From contig OX463787.1 in NCBI GenBank assembly GCA_949825025.1, positions 1,240,001-1,304,000 of the forward strand: a DNA stretch of 64,000 bases, in the 5' to 3' direction. The stretch is from Siphlonurus alternatus (lineage: Eukaryota; Arthropoda; Insecta; Ephemeroptera; Siphlonuridae). The translations under genes and the position numbers were made by a program. The notes below the pieces were generated by a model, which had not been told where the DNA came from, made no database searches, and worked only from the letters and a program-made list of their open reading frames with translations. The first letter of the stretch is position 1; every line of letters begins with the position of its first letter. Positions 52,880 to 61,724 of this stretch are shown piece by piece.

Positions 52880-54031
52880 TAATTAATGATAATATTAATT
52901 AATTTTTTTTTACATTCTAAAAGCTTGAAAGCACTGTGACGTCATAGTCATGTGACAAATTTCTCCATGCTTGCTCCACAACTATGATAACACAACGTTT
53001 ATCGGCAATATAATTAAAATAATGGACAATCTACATAAAAAAAAAGCAGAAATGAATAGAAGGTTACTCTGAATTTTTTCAGATTTTTTTGAGTCCCAGA
53101 ATTATTTTAAAATATGTATCAAAAGTGCAACCTCGCCCCCTGGAAGCATCAATTAACGTTTTGTTCCTATCATTTTTATTAAGGATTAAAGGCCTTATGA
53201 ACCTTTTCACAGTATTAAGTACATGGTTAGCTTTGCTTCAGTGTGATTCGGCTGCATAAATTTTTTGGTTTCAGTAGCACAAATATCAGAGATAATAGCC
53301 GATGAAGAAGCACCTGTGACGTCACTCACGCTCATTCAGCAGCGACAATATAGGGAAATCCCTGCAAAAGATAGGTTACCTCCCGCCGCAACCACGGCCA
53401 CAATTTTACTTATGGAATTTTGAAACTTTACCAGGGCAGTCTTGATAGTATTTGTCAAATAGCCTGAAAGATTTTTTTTTTATGACATTCATACAAACCG
53501 AGTTATTGTGGTAGCAAGATAAGCCAAAAATTTAACATTGTTTTCCTATACAAGTTTTTGCTCCTCTTTCTTAACTTACAGAACATTCAATAAATATTTT
53601 AAAATAGTTCTGGGTCTCAAAAAATTTTAAAAAAATTCAGAAGCATCAATTGGTATCCTCTATTCATTTCTGCATTAAAAATTATATCATTTAGATAGTT
53701 GGTAGTCTATTCTGAAAATAAATTGACTATAATACAGTAGGGTCTGTACCTAAAATAAGAGTAAAAAAAATAAATATATGCATTCAGGTTTTCCACACTC
53801 CCAGTATCAGTAAAATTTACCAAAATATTAATTCAATTTTTCTACTTTCAGCCACGTCCCGGAGGTTCAAAAATGTCTCTTATGAACTTTCAGCAAGGTC
53901 CCGGTACTTTAAATACGACTCCACCTGTCTCTGATGATGTTTTTGACGAACCAGCTCCCCCTGACGAAGAAATTGAAAATACCAAAAAGATTAAGTGCTC
54001 CCCTGCAAGACGTAGAATGGGACTTTGCTGA
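40046..54031 (+). CDS. CTL4: coiled-coil-stalk C-type lectin with a frameshift and an extra C-terminal tail exon
   Basis: Exons: 40046-40078, 41392-41433, 42043-42089, 42950-43031, 43514-43596, 43726-43810, 44504-44598, 45599-45668, 46559-49374, 49794-49827, 50157-50224, 51346-51457, 51735-52096 and 53852-54031. The signal peptide is MGARMIRLLTL plus GTTLLFLLVFCTKQ. The four exons 42950-44598 are a duplicated pair. The giant exon is 2816 nt, one short of a codon multiple, with a TAA at 47615-47617; the next frame continues the same repeat to 49374. Restored length would be about 1369 residues. Stalk units are 15 residues with central Cys (about 48610-48910), then heptads. The CTLD has KNWHQAVDFC, FWFALNDL, GEPNNGG, WNDNQC and GFICE. 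The final exon adds a Pro/Arg/Gly-rich then acidic tail ending ARRRMGLC. If the 52096 donor is not used, translation stops at 52150. It may be a young pseudogene, or the base may be a sequencing error. Confidence 0.78.
40293..40565. repeat. Foldback element in CTL4 intron 1
   Basis: ATTTCGTCTTACATCCA and its inverse TGGATGTAAGACGAAAT, inner TTGGTACTGAAAAAA and TTTTTTTTCAGTACCAA. Confidence 0.65.
41270..41371 (+). mobile_element. Possible LINE 3' end
   Basis: T-rich stretch (GTTTTTTGTCTATATTCC) ending TTTAATAAAATACTAATAATAAT, like the tail at 21960-22110. Confidence 0.35.
42385..42516. repeat. Right half of a family-2 MITE
   Basis: TGGCTTTTAGGCACTAAAAT through GTTTTCTCTACC then TTAA. Confidence 0.55.
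42950..44598 (+). repeat. Tandem duplication of an exon pair inside CTL4
   Basis: Exons 42950-43031 plus 43514-43596 are repeated as 43726-43810 plus 44504-44598. Encoded parallels: FEFKDKEKMLQ versus FEFQEKDRMLQ, CMCKQRK versus CKCKEWK, and SSPHSNVICD versus SLSHSVVTND. Phases (1-in/0-out, 0-in/2-out) are identical, so duplication kept the frame. Confidence 0.8.
45290..45328. repeat. (CT)n microsatellite
   Basis: CTCTCTCTCTCCCTCTCTCT. Confidence 0.8.
45399..45502. repeat. (TA)n microsatellite in CTL4 intron
   Basis: Near-perfect AT dinucleotides, one interruption (ATTTAA) near 45424. Confidence 0.9.
46431..46462 (+). pseudogene. Relict, probably skipped exon of CTL4
   Basis: A 32-nt segment bounded by acceptor and donor codes LKFNNELNDS and resembles the phase 0-in/2-out exons of CTL1 (1766-1824) and CTL3 (28464-28519). 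Its phase-1 partner exon is gone, so including it would put a stop just after the next junction. Joining 45668 directly to 46559 is in frame. Confidence 0.5.
47608..47620 (+). other. Single-base frameshift in the CTL4 giant exon
   Basis: Two neighbouring repeat units align: the first reads ACAAATCTCAAGACTACT (near 47419), the second ACCAATTAAAGGCTACT, one base shorter. The loss creates TAA at 47615-47617; the +1 frame resumes the repeat to the exon end. Confidence 0.75.
50678..50752. repeat. (TA)n microsatellite in CTL4 intron
   Basis: Uninterrupted TA dinucleotides between the first two CTLD exons. Confidence 0.9.
52782..52878. repeat. (ATTG)n tandem repeat
   Basis: About 24 ATTG units without interruption, inside the last CTL4 intron. 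Confidence 0.9.
53045..53690. repeat. Family-1 MITE interrupted by another repeat
   Basis: Left half 53045-53190 and right half 53575-53690 are family-1; 53195-53565 is the reverse of the 22781-23280 repeat (CCAGGGCAGTCTTGATAG). The nesting orders the insertions in time. Confidence 0.6.
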
Positions 54032-54184
54032 TAAAAAAAAAAGCTTAATAGCAAGAAAGTACAATAAGAAAAGTTGTAATTGTGATTCCAGTGTTTTTTT
54101 TTTATTAGACCCGTACTTCAAGCCCTCGAAATTAAATTTTTTAATTGTGTTATTTATATTATTATCCTAAACCCTGAAATTCTT

Positions 54185-54190
54185 ATTAAA
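54185..54190 (+). terminator. Possible polyadenylation signal of CTL4
   Basis: ATTAAA 154 bases after the TGA of the final CTL4 exon; further AATAAA-type hexamers lie downstream in the same A/T-rich stretch. Confidence 0.35.
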
Positions 54191-55503
54191 CTACTTTGAT
54201 TCAATTTTTTTGGAATCCAAGAAAATTATTTTATTTAAATAAGTATTGTGTACCGAAAGATATAAAAAACATTTGAAATTTTTATAAAATATAAATTTAA
54301 ATAATATAATTTAATAAATAAATGTAAATAAGCAAATTTTAAAATCAATCATCTTAATAATTTTAATTATTAAAATATTTGATATTTTCTCAATTTTAAA
54401 TCAAAAATAAAGTAAGAAACTCATATCTTTATTTTATCTATTTTTAACTTTTGTAAATAAACCACTGTATTAAATTATAGATAAAATAATTAACACTATA
54501 AATTTCATGGAAAATAAAAATATTTATAACATATTTATATGAAAAATCTATAATCAACGTTATTTAATTTCATAACTCATAACAATATAATGTGTTACAA
54601 TATACTCAATTTTGCTCAAAATTTTGGTAAATATTACATACTTCCATGAAATTTCTTGCAATAAATATAAGAGATAAAATAATAACACAGTTCACAGGAT
54701 TTTTGAATACACATTTTTATTTTGAATTATTACATAACTAATACGCTGAAATAAAATTAGAACATATAATTTGAAGTGCATAATAAATAGAAAGGACAAT
54801 TATACATATTACATTATTATATATAATTATATAGTTGAACAGAATACATATAGTAACATTAGAATTTTAAAAGTACATCTGCACGAATGTTGTAACTGTT
54901 ACGTTCTTAAAAACTACCACAATGCATTTTTTTAATGTCTGCTTTGCTGTGTAGATTTGCTCGTATTAGCAAACAAATGCAAGTAACATAATTTTGTAGT
55001 TTTACCAAATGAAGCAAGTGTAAAATTCAGAATGTTTTTAGTTTTAATATAATGTAGGCAGCATTACGAAATTGTCATGTCTAATTTCTTGAAGGTAAAG
55101 ACGAAGTAATTTTTGTGGGGAGTTAGTGTACAAAATTAGTTGCTTTCTTACATTAAAACAAAAAATAAAATAAGGTAGAGAGAAAATAAATTTCACGGTA
55201 TCCCAAGTTTACGACAGGCATTTTGATATTCAATTCATAATAACAGTATGATAAATGATAAAAATATGCAAATGATTATTAATAAATTAAGCAGATAAAA
55301 AGTAAGTATGTAGTTTGCAAATTAATGTCGAAAAAATGTAATACGATATCACAAAATTCATTGAAGGTAGTAAATATATAAAATAACTCCATATTAGCAA
55401 TAAATGTAAATCAAATTCAACTATATTAAATATAGGAGAAGAGAGAAAATAGGGGGGTGGGGATTTTAACATAAAGATAATGTCCACTTAAATATACATT
55501 GCA

Positions 55504-55509
55504 TTTATT
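55504..55509 (-). terminator. Polyadenylation signal of the NLR-like gene
   Basis: AATAAA on the minus strand (TTTATT on plus), 46 bases past the stop codon. Confidence 0.6.
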
Positions 55510-55554
55510 CCCTCATATCCCCCCCCCTTTAACTCCTTTAAATTACAACTCTCA

Positions 55555-58500
55555 TTACACAATTTCATTTGTATAATTTTGAAAGAAAATAGCAATATCT
55601 TTATCATCCAGTTTCTCTGCCAAGTCCATAGCTGTATTTCCATTTTTATCTGTAACACTCAAATCTGCATTATTTTTCAATAAAAGTTTTACAATGCCTA
55701 AGCTATTGCTTATCACAGCCAAATGTAATGGAGTCTGTCTAATTTTATTTAAAACATTAACCCTTGCATTTTTATCAAGTAAAATTGTTACCGTTTTTAA
55801 AGTACCATCTTTCATCTTTTCCATACATTGTGATGATGCACCTGCATGTAAAGGTGTGTCCCCTGTGTTATCTTCTACATCAACTTGAGCTCCATTATCA
55901 ATTAATAAAGAAATAATGCTGTAGTTACCATTAAAGCAAGCAATATGTAATGGTGTTTTTCCATCTTTATCTTTTAAAGTTATATTATTCTTATTAAATT
56001 TAATTAATGTTTTAATAATTTCTTCAGTGTTTTCATGTAACTTTGCTACAGCAATATGTAGTAATGATCTTTTATTAATATCAGTTGAATTTATATCAAT
56101 GTTATTGTTAATTAAAGTTTTGAACGTATCAATACATCCACCTTCTATTGATAATTGCACAGGAGTAGCCCCAATTTTATCTTTTGTATCTACATTGGCT
56201 TTAAGATCAATTAATATTTTACACAATTCATTATGACCATTTAAAGATGCATAATGTAATGGTGTTCTACCCATATTGTCAATAGCATCAATTTTAGCAC
56301 CGAAATGTATTAATAATTGTGAAATTTCAGCGTTTCCATAATAAGAAGAGTAATGTAAAGGAGTTATTTTTTCGTCACTTTTTTCATCGTTTGGATTTGA
56401 ACAAGAATTTTTTAATAATTTTGAAAATTTTTCATCAGGTAAAACTTTTTTTAAGAAATTTAATACATATACAAGATTTTCAGAACAACATGTTTGTAAA
56501 ACAAAATCACTTTTTAAATTATTACTTTCTAATTTGTTATTAAATATTGTTATAAATTTATCAGATAATTTCATATTTTTATAAAATACTTTTAAAAATC
56601 CATCAACAAATGCACGAATTACTTTATATTGTGATTTTGTAAGAATTGTAATTAGCCTTGTAATAATTGCTGATGATTCTTTGTTATCTAATGGAATACT
56701 TGGTATGGTTTTGAATAAATAATCATCATCATCTCTTATAGAACGTAGCTGGTTTGTAATATATCGAGCATAAAAATATTCTGCAAAAGTTCGTTGTAAA
56801 AATCTACATTCAGAATCAGTACAACCAGTACATAAACCAAATGAATTTAATTCACAATATTTAGCAGTGCTAATACCATATAAAAATTTCATTTCAATTG
56901 AATCTTCAGGGAATAAAACTTTCTTTGCCAGCAATTCATGTATATGGTCCATATGAGATTCTATTATATCTTTATGTTCATCTGAAATATGATTATTTTT
57001 AGAACAATACTCATTAAGTTTAATATACATATATAATTTAAAAATTGTGAAGTGATTTATGCTATCTAAAACACTTTTTTCACTGTCCTCAAGGCAACAA
57101 TCATTATCATTACAATCAGTTTCATTATCACATTTAACACATTCAAAAATTTCAGATAACATTTTTAGTTGTAATGGAATTCCACAAATTTGAACATTAG
57201 TTTTTTTACGTAATTTTTCTAAACGTTGTATAATTTTCTCTGCCGCATTCATATGGCGACCTAACCAAACTCTTTGGAAATATAACTTTTGTTTTTCTTC
57301 AGACAAAGGTTTTAATTCAAAAGTTTTAGCATCAAGAATAGTTTCTAAATCTGAAGTTTTATGAGGACGTGTGGATACCCATAATTGATAGAATTTCAAT
57401 GATAATATTGATGTTAGTAAATTCTTTGAAAATTGCTCTAAATCTGTCGGTACTTCATCAAAAGCATCTAAAAAAAGTACTAATTTTTTGGTACTTTTAA
57501 TAAAGTGATTTAATATTGATTTTTCTAATTCAGTTTTCAAACCAGAGCAATCTATAATGAAATTTAAAATATCGATTTCTTTGCTTGAATTTTCTTTATA
57601 TTTTCTTAGAATATGAGATATTTGATTAAAATTAATTTTTAATACATAATAATCTTTTAATTCAATTTTATAATTTTTTGCAATTTCTGATAAAAATGCT
57701 GACTTTCCCATACCGGGATCAGCAGATAATAAAATTATTTTACGTTCCTTATGTTCATCAAACAAGTCCTGACATGTATAATCAACAGTGTTTTTGTCAT
57801 CAAAATAGTTGCTTAATTCTCTCATATTTCCACTAGCATGCACTAAAATACATTTGCCAGCAACTTCTTTCGTTAAATAAACACTTTTCTGGTTCTTGTC
57901 CTCATTTATCTTAGCAGTAAATTCTTCGTAATTCGATACCATAGCTCCTTTTAATTTAGGTATCTCAGAATCAGAAATATTTAATGTAGGGCATGTTAAA
58001 TCAGGAACTACATAGTCAAAATCTGAATTTAAAGCCGTACCAATAATCGAACTTTTACCATTAATGAATAAATTAGAAATATCAAATGTATTCATACATT
58101 CAATATCTTCAGAATTCAGAATATCTTGTAACTTGCAATTAATGCCTTGAAATATAATTTCCTTTTGTAAAATGTATTCCTGAGTTTCGGTATGTAGATC
58201 TGAATAAAGTAATTTATCGACTTTGAATGTTAATTTTGTGTATTTTGCTTGATTTAATTTATTTATTATTTCAGTAGAATCACTAATTTGCATTAAATAA
58301 ATGATATTATTAATACCAATTGAAGATAAGTATTTTGTATCCTTTATAAATCGATTAAAATCTAAAGTATTGTCACATTTTAGTAGCAATTTTCCACCCA
58401 AAGTTTTTAAACATTTTTGAAAAGATTGATTTTCAAAAAGACATAAAAATCTTGAGAAATTTAACATTAAATAATTTGTTTTTTGGTCTGATTGTTGTAT

Positions 58501-59895
58501 AATTTTACACCAAGTTTTAGTACGATCTGGAGTAATTACAAAACAATGCTTTTCACTTCCAATAATAGACTGCAGGGACTTAAACGGTTTTGAATCTTCC
58601 TTGAGTTTAACAATTTCATCAGTCGCCTTTTTTTCAAATAACGAAACATAATGGGTAACATTATTTTCAGTTTCTGCAATAATTTCATCCTCGTAATATT
58701 CTGCCATTTTTATATTATTTCTAACTAATGGTATAAAATAGTCCGGGTCTACATGAAAGAAGATTTGAGATTTTAAATTCATTTCAAAATTTGGAAGACA
58801 AAATTTAGCATCATCAGATAATAATGATAATTTTTTTAATGTGTAAAAATTTTGTAATAAATTTAACTCTGAAATTGTGAAACAACGAAAATGAACATCC
58901 TTTTCATCATAATCCTTGTATTTCGCTTCTGTGATAATATCTACTTTTGGGAATGACTTCTGTCTAAATGTATTTAAAATCTTACTTGAAATTACATTTG
59001 GATAATCATGTGTGGGCCATTCAATAATTTGATCAAAATCTGTTTCAAAATTTATCTCTGATAAGAAATTTTTGATTGTATGTGTTGATACTGATTTTAT
59101 AATTTCCCCATCATTTTTGGATAATCCTAAAATATTACCAACATGGCTACCACATGTATTTATTATATTTGGTTGATTTAAATATACTGTAATATCTAAT
59201 TTTGTATAATCACATACACGACCAAATAAATTAACATCAAACGAATCTTGCATTAAAGTTAAAATCTCTTTGCAGCCTGGACTTTCGAACACAACAGTAT
59301 GTGGATGAAATGAATCCAATTCTCGATTCTCATTTTGTAAACCAAATTTCTTAGTTACCATATTAAGTTGAAGATATTTAGCACTAGCTGTTGTAATCTG
59401 TGCTAGTAATCCTCCTAAGGAATGCCCTGTTATAAATAATTGTATGTTTTTACCCACAATTCTTTGTCTAATATCTTCCACAAAAGTACATGCTGAGCTA
59501 ATTTGAGCTGCACTTTTAATTAAGACACTCGTTTCTAAATCAGCTTTCACTTCACCAATATTGCAAGGGTCTACTCCTCTATGTGTAATCAACATATGAC
59601 GATTTTTAGCATGCCAAAATGCAGCACCGTAATAACCATTTGTAACTTGTTCGTTTTTAGCAACCTTAAATAATTGCCAACCGTCAATGTTTGTGTCTTT
59701 AAGTTTCTCGCAGTCTCCATATACGATATCGGAGAACATGGCGAACATGCCAGGGTCAAGGAACTTTGGTACGTTACAATTCCATGTTGATGATGAGTCA
59801 TTTTCAGGTCGGTCCATGCTGAGAGATATCGAGGGGGAAGTCTGGACCAAGAGCTTGTCTTCTAAGATGCATTCTTTCTTCAGTTTCGGGTCGTT
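55555..59895 (-). CDS. NLR-like protein: class-3 lipase-like domain, NACHT NTPase, ankyrin repeats
   Basis: One long exon, open from an acceptor at 59896 to the stop at 55555. The first in-frame ATG is 59817-59815 (1420 residues), but the frame runs upstream to the acceptor (NDPKLKKECILEDK), so an upstream coding exon is likely. Counting from codon 59850: residues 30-290 resemble class-3 lipases, with nucleophile motif GHSLGG near 142, FESPG after it and a possible His in STHTIKNFL. About 300-700 I cannot assign. NACHT follows: P-loop DPGMGKSA near 712, Walker B LFLDAFDE near 793, STRPHK, the GIPLQL motif, and the winged-helix signature FLQRTFAEYFYARYI. About seven ankyrin repeats run from near 1160 to the end (TPLHYSSYYGN, TPLHYASLNGH, TPLHIACFNGN). 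I infer a cytosolic sensor whose lipase part could be the effector. A polyadenylation signal lies 46 bases downstream. Substrate and trigger are unknown. Confidence 0.88.
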   Translation of the reverse strand, partial: NDPKLKKECILEDKLLVQTSPSISLSMDRPENDSSSTWNCNVPKFLDPGMFAMFSDIVYGDCEKLKDTNIDGWQLFKVAKNEQVTNGYYGAAFWHAKNRHMLITHRGVDPCNIGEVKADLETSVLIKSAAQISSACTFVEDIRQRIVGKNIQLFITGHSLGGLLAQITTASAKYLQLNMVTKKFGLQNENRELDSFHPHTVVFESPGCKEILTLMQDSFDVNLFGRVCDYTKLDITVYLNQPNIINTCGSHVGNILGLSKNDGEIIKSVSTHTIKNFLSEINFETDFDQIIEWPTHDYPNVISSKILNTFRQKSFPKVDIITEAKYKDYDEKDVHFRCFTISELNLLQNFYTLKKLSLLSDDAKFCLPNFEMNLKSQIFFHVDPDYFIPLVRNNIKMAEYYEDEIIAETENNVTHYVSLFEKKATDEIVKLKEDSKPFKSLQSIIGSEKHCFVITPDRTKTWCKIIQQSDQKTNYLMLNFSRFLCLFENQSFQKCLKTLGGKLLLKCDNTLDFNRFIKDTKYLSSIGINNIIYLMQISDSTEIINKLNQAKYTKLTFKVDKLLYSDLHTETQEYILQKEIIFQGINCKLQDILNSEDIECMNTFDISNLFINGKSSIIGTALNSDFDYVVPDLTCPTLNISDSEIPKLKGAMVSNYEEFTAKINEDKNQKSVYLTKEVAGKCILVHASGNMRELSNYFDDKNTVDYTCQDLFDEHKERKIILLSADPGMGKSAFLSEIAKNYKIELKDYYVLKINFNQISHILRKYKENSSKEIDILNFIIDCSGLKTELEKSILNHFIKSTKKLVLFLDAFDEVPTDLEQFSKNLLTSILSLKFYQLWVSTRPHKTSDLETILDAKTFELKPLSEEKQKLYFQRVWLGRHMNAAEKIIQRLEKLRKKTNVQICGIPLQLKMLSEIFECVKCDNETDCNDNDCCLEDSEKSVLDSINHFTIFKLYMYIKLNEYCSKNNHISDEHKDIIESHMDHIHELLAKKVLFPEDSIEMKFLYGISTAKYCELNSFGLCTGCTDSECRFLQRTFAEYFYARYITNQLRSIRDDDDYLFKTIPSIPLDNKESSAIITRLITILTKSQYKVIRAFVDGFLKVFYKNMKLSDKFITIFNNKLESNNLKSDFVLQTCCSENLVYVLNFLKKVLPDEKFSKLLKNSCSNPNDEKSDEKITPLHYSSYYGNAEISQLLIHFGAKIDAIDNMGRTPLHYASLNGHNELCKILIDLKANVDTKDKIGATPVQLSIEGGCIDTFKTLINNNIDINSTDINKRSLLHIAVAKLHENTEEIIKTLIKFNKNNITLKDKDGKTPLHIACFNGNYSIISLLIDNGAQVDVEDNTGDTPLHAGASSQCMEKMKDGTLKTVTILLDKNARVNVLNKIRQTPLHLAVISNSLGIVKLLLKNNADLSVTDKNGNTAMDLAEKLDDKDIAIFFQNYTNEIV

Positions 59896-59937
59896 CTGTG
59901 ATAATAATTTTTATGTAACAATTATTAACATTAGTGT

Positions 59938-60251
59938 AATGGACAAACTTCATGAAATTTTTATTTCATTTTTGTATAGAGCACCTCAAATTTTGTATTA
60001 TCAATTTCTTTCAGATTTTTTTCCACTCTCTAACACCCTCAAAATCGAGGGGAAAGACGCTGTGACGACATAGTCATGTAATGCATATCCCTATGCTGGC
60101 GTGGTGAATAATTACTATGACGTCACAGCGTTTTGTAATATATTTTTAAGGGTGTTAGAAGGTTCAAAAAATATAAAAAATATTGATAATAAATAACTCG
60201 AGGTCCTCTGTGCAAATATGCAATAACAATTTTTCATGAAGGATGTCCATA
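59938..60251. repeat. MITE between the 2A exon and the NLR main exon
   Basis: AATGGACAAACTTCATGAAA at the left, inverse TTTTCATGAAGGATGTCCAT at the right. Inner arms CACCCTCAAAATCGAGG and TTTTTAAGGGTG flank TGACGTCA. Ends resemble family 1. Confidence 0.65.
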
Positions 60252-60404
60252 TTAGTAATTAATTTTTTCGTTCACAGAGTATTCATAATTAATATGAGAT
60301 TGTAATAATTGTATGAAATTCAGTCTCAGATTACCAACATAAGATGCGATACGATTCAAATCAGTGTGCGACCTCCCTTAAAACATACAATAAATGTATC
60401 TTAC

Positions 60405-60467
60405 ATTGCTCTGGATGCTGGGAGGTCCTGGGTTCGACTCCACATCTCCACATTGCAGCAGTAACAT
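60405..60467 (-). CDS. Candidate first exon of the NLR-like gene, coding a 2A ribosome-skipping peptide
   Basis: From ATG 60467-60465 (A at -3) the frame reads MLLLQCGDVESNPGPP then SIQSN, followed directly by the donor GTAAGA at 60404-60399. The exon is 63 nt and ends in phase 0; the NLR main exon begins in phase 0 at 59895. The motif DVESNPGP (60446-60423) matches the 2A consensus D(V/I)ExNPGP exactly, with a Leu-rich stretch before it. By established work, 2A sequences at the N-terminus of sea urchin NLRs act both in ribosome skipping and as signal sequences. The same frame stays open up to 60716 (with LLVCSCLALALT just before the Met), so a longer N-terminus is possible. The alternative is a 5' fragment of a non-LTR retrotransposon, many of which carry 2A at the start of a protein. 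No endonuclease follows here. Confidence 0.5.
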
Positions 60468-60531
60468 CGTCAGAGCCAGCGCGAGACACGAGCACACGAG
60501 GAGGGTGGGGGGACGTGGTGGTACCTCAAAC

Positions 60532-60556
60532 TGGGGAGGACCTGTGGAATTATATA
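60532..60556 (-). promoter_or_regulatory. Possible TATA box and initiator for the NLR-like gene
   Basis: Minus-strand TATATAAT at 60556-60549, and CCAGTTT (initiator-like) with its A at 60532, about 24 bases downstream. Transcription from here would make the ATG at 60467 the first Met, with a leader of about 65 nt. Suggestive only. Confidence 0.3.
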
Positions 60557-60703
60557 CAGAAAACAGTTGATTAAATAACTGAGCAGTTATAAAAGTCCAT
60601 ACTGCAATAAATTTAACCATCCTTCTCAGAATTTTGTAATGAAAATTTCTGTCAGATGGAATCGAATGAAATAATAAATAAATTTCGAGGGTTATCTTAA
60701 ATG

Positions 60704-61045
60704 CAATGCACAACACACATGTATGAAAATTTTTTATTGCAGAAATGAATAGAGGGTACCAAATTATGCTACTACGACTTTTTTTCAGCTTTCTTTGAAA
60801 CCCAGAACTATTTTTAAATAATTATTGAACGTGCGGCCACACTCCCTGGAGGCATCAATATGCATCTCGGTCCTATCCTTTTTATTAAGGATTCAGGGTT
60901 GCCAACTTAACTTACAGAACTTTTAATAATAATTAAAAATAGTTCCGGGTCTCAAAAAAATCTGAAAAAAAAATCATAGTGTAGTATAATTTGGTGCCTT
61001 CTATTCATTTCTGCAATAAAAAATTTCATGTAGGTTGTCCATTGC
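60704..61045. repeat. Family-1 MITE upstream of the NLR-like gene
   Basis: GCAGAAATGAATAGAGGGTA to CTATTCATTTCTGC, then CATGTAGGTTGTCCATT. Confidence 0.65.
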
Positions 61046-61611
61046 TTGTTATATGGTTTGACCTAATTCAAGAAGGTGTTTTTCTAACAACAGCCCCATT
61101 TTCAGGTTCCGTCTTTAGACTCCTAAATTTCTATCTAAACTTTGACAAAACTATCTGACATCCACTTCAAAATATGTATGCTATCTATTGATGATGATTT
61201 CAAACTCCCCTGCAAGTCTTTTTGAATTCAAGGGTGCCGATTCCGAGTTTTCAATTAACTAAGATTAATCCTTAAGACGAAATATAGTAATTTGTTTTAT
61301 CTTTAGTGCATAATAATTAAAATACAAGATTATAGAATCATTATTGCATTTAATATGCAGACAAAATTACTTAATAATGTTATTGAAATAGCAATATTTA
61401 TGACAGATGCTAAAACATGCGTATCATCAGAAAAATCCTCTGATAATACGAAACCATTGCATAAATTTGTATAGTTGGGCATCTGGAATCATAACAATGT
61501 ACAAACAAGTTTCTGTAATATTTCAAATCTCCATTGCACTGCATGGAATGAATTTCACCATAATTATCTGTAACATTTCACATTTGTTGCACAATAATAC
61601 TGAATACTTAC

Positions 61612-61666
61612 ACTTAACACGCTTGCTGTTGTTGGATCCAGATCCTCTGTTCGCTTTTTCAGATAT
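61612..61666 (-). other. Alternative upstream exon candidate for the NLR-like gene
   Basis: A 55-nt segment flanked by an acceptor (GTTACAG) and donor (GTAAGT) on the minus strand. Entered with two bases from a previous exon it is open (YLKKRTEDLDPTTASVLS) and ends in phase 0, compatible with the main exon at 59895. It could be an alternative to the 2A exon, or chance. Confidence 0.25.
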
Positions 61667-61724
61667 CTGTAACAATTGCGAAAACATAAATTACAAAAGT
61701 TCCCAATTATTTTGAGAAGTTTTT

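Larger units (their letters stand above)
54032..55554. other. Convergent 3' spacer between CTL4 and the NLR-like gene
   Basis: Very A/T-rich; carries the two polyadenylation signals and nothing else I can identify. Confidence 0.5.

Noticed and set aside
60405..60450. tRNA-like B box (GGTTCGACTCC) on the + strand
   Set aside because: No A box, acceptor stem or cloverleaf at the right distance; the match coincides with the reverse of the ESNPG codons of the 2A motif.
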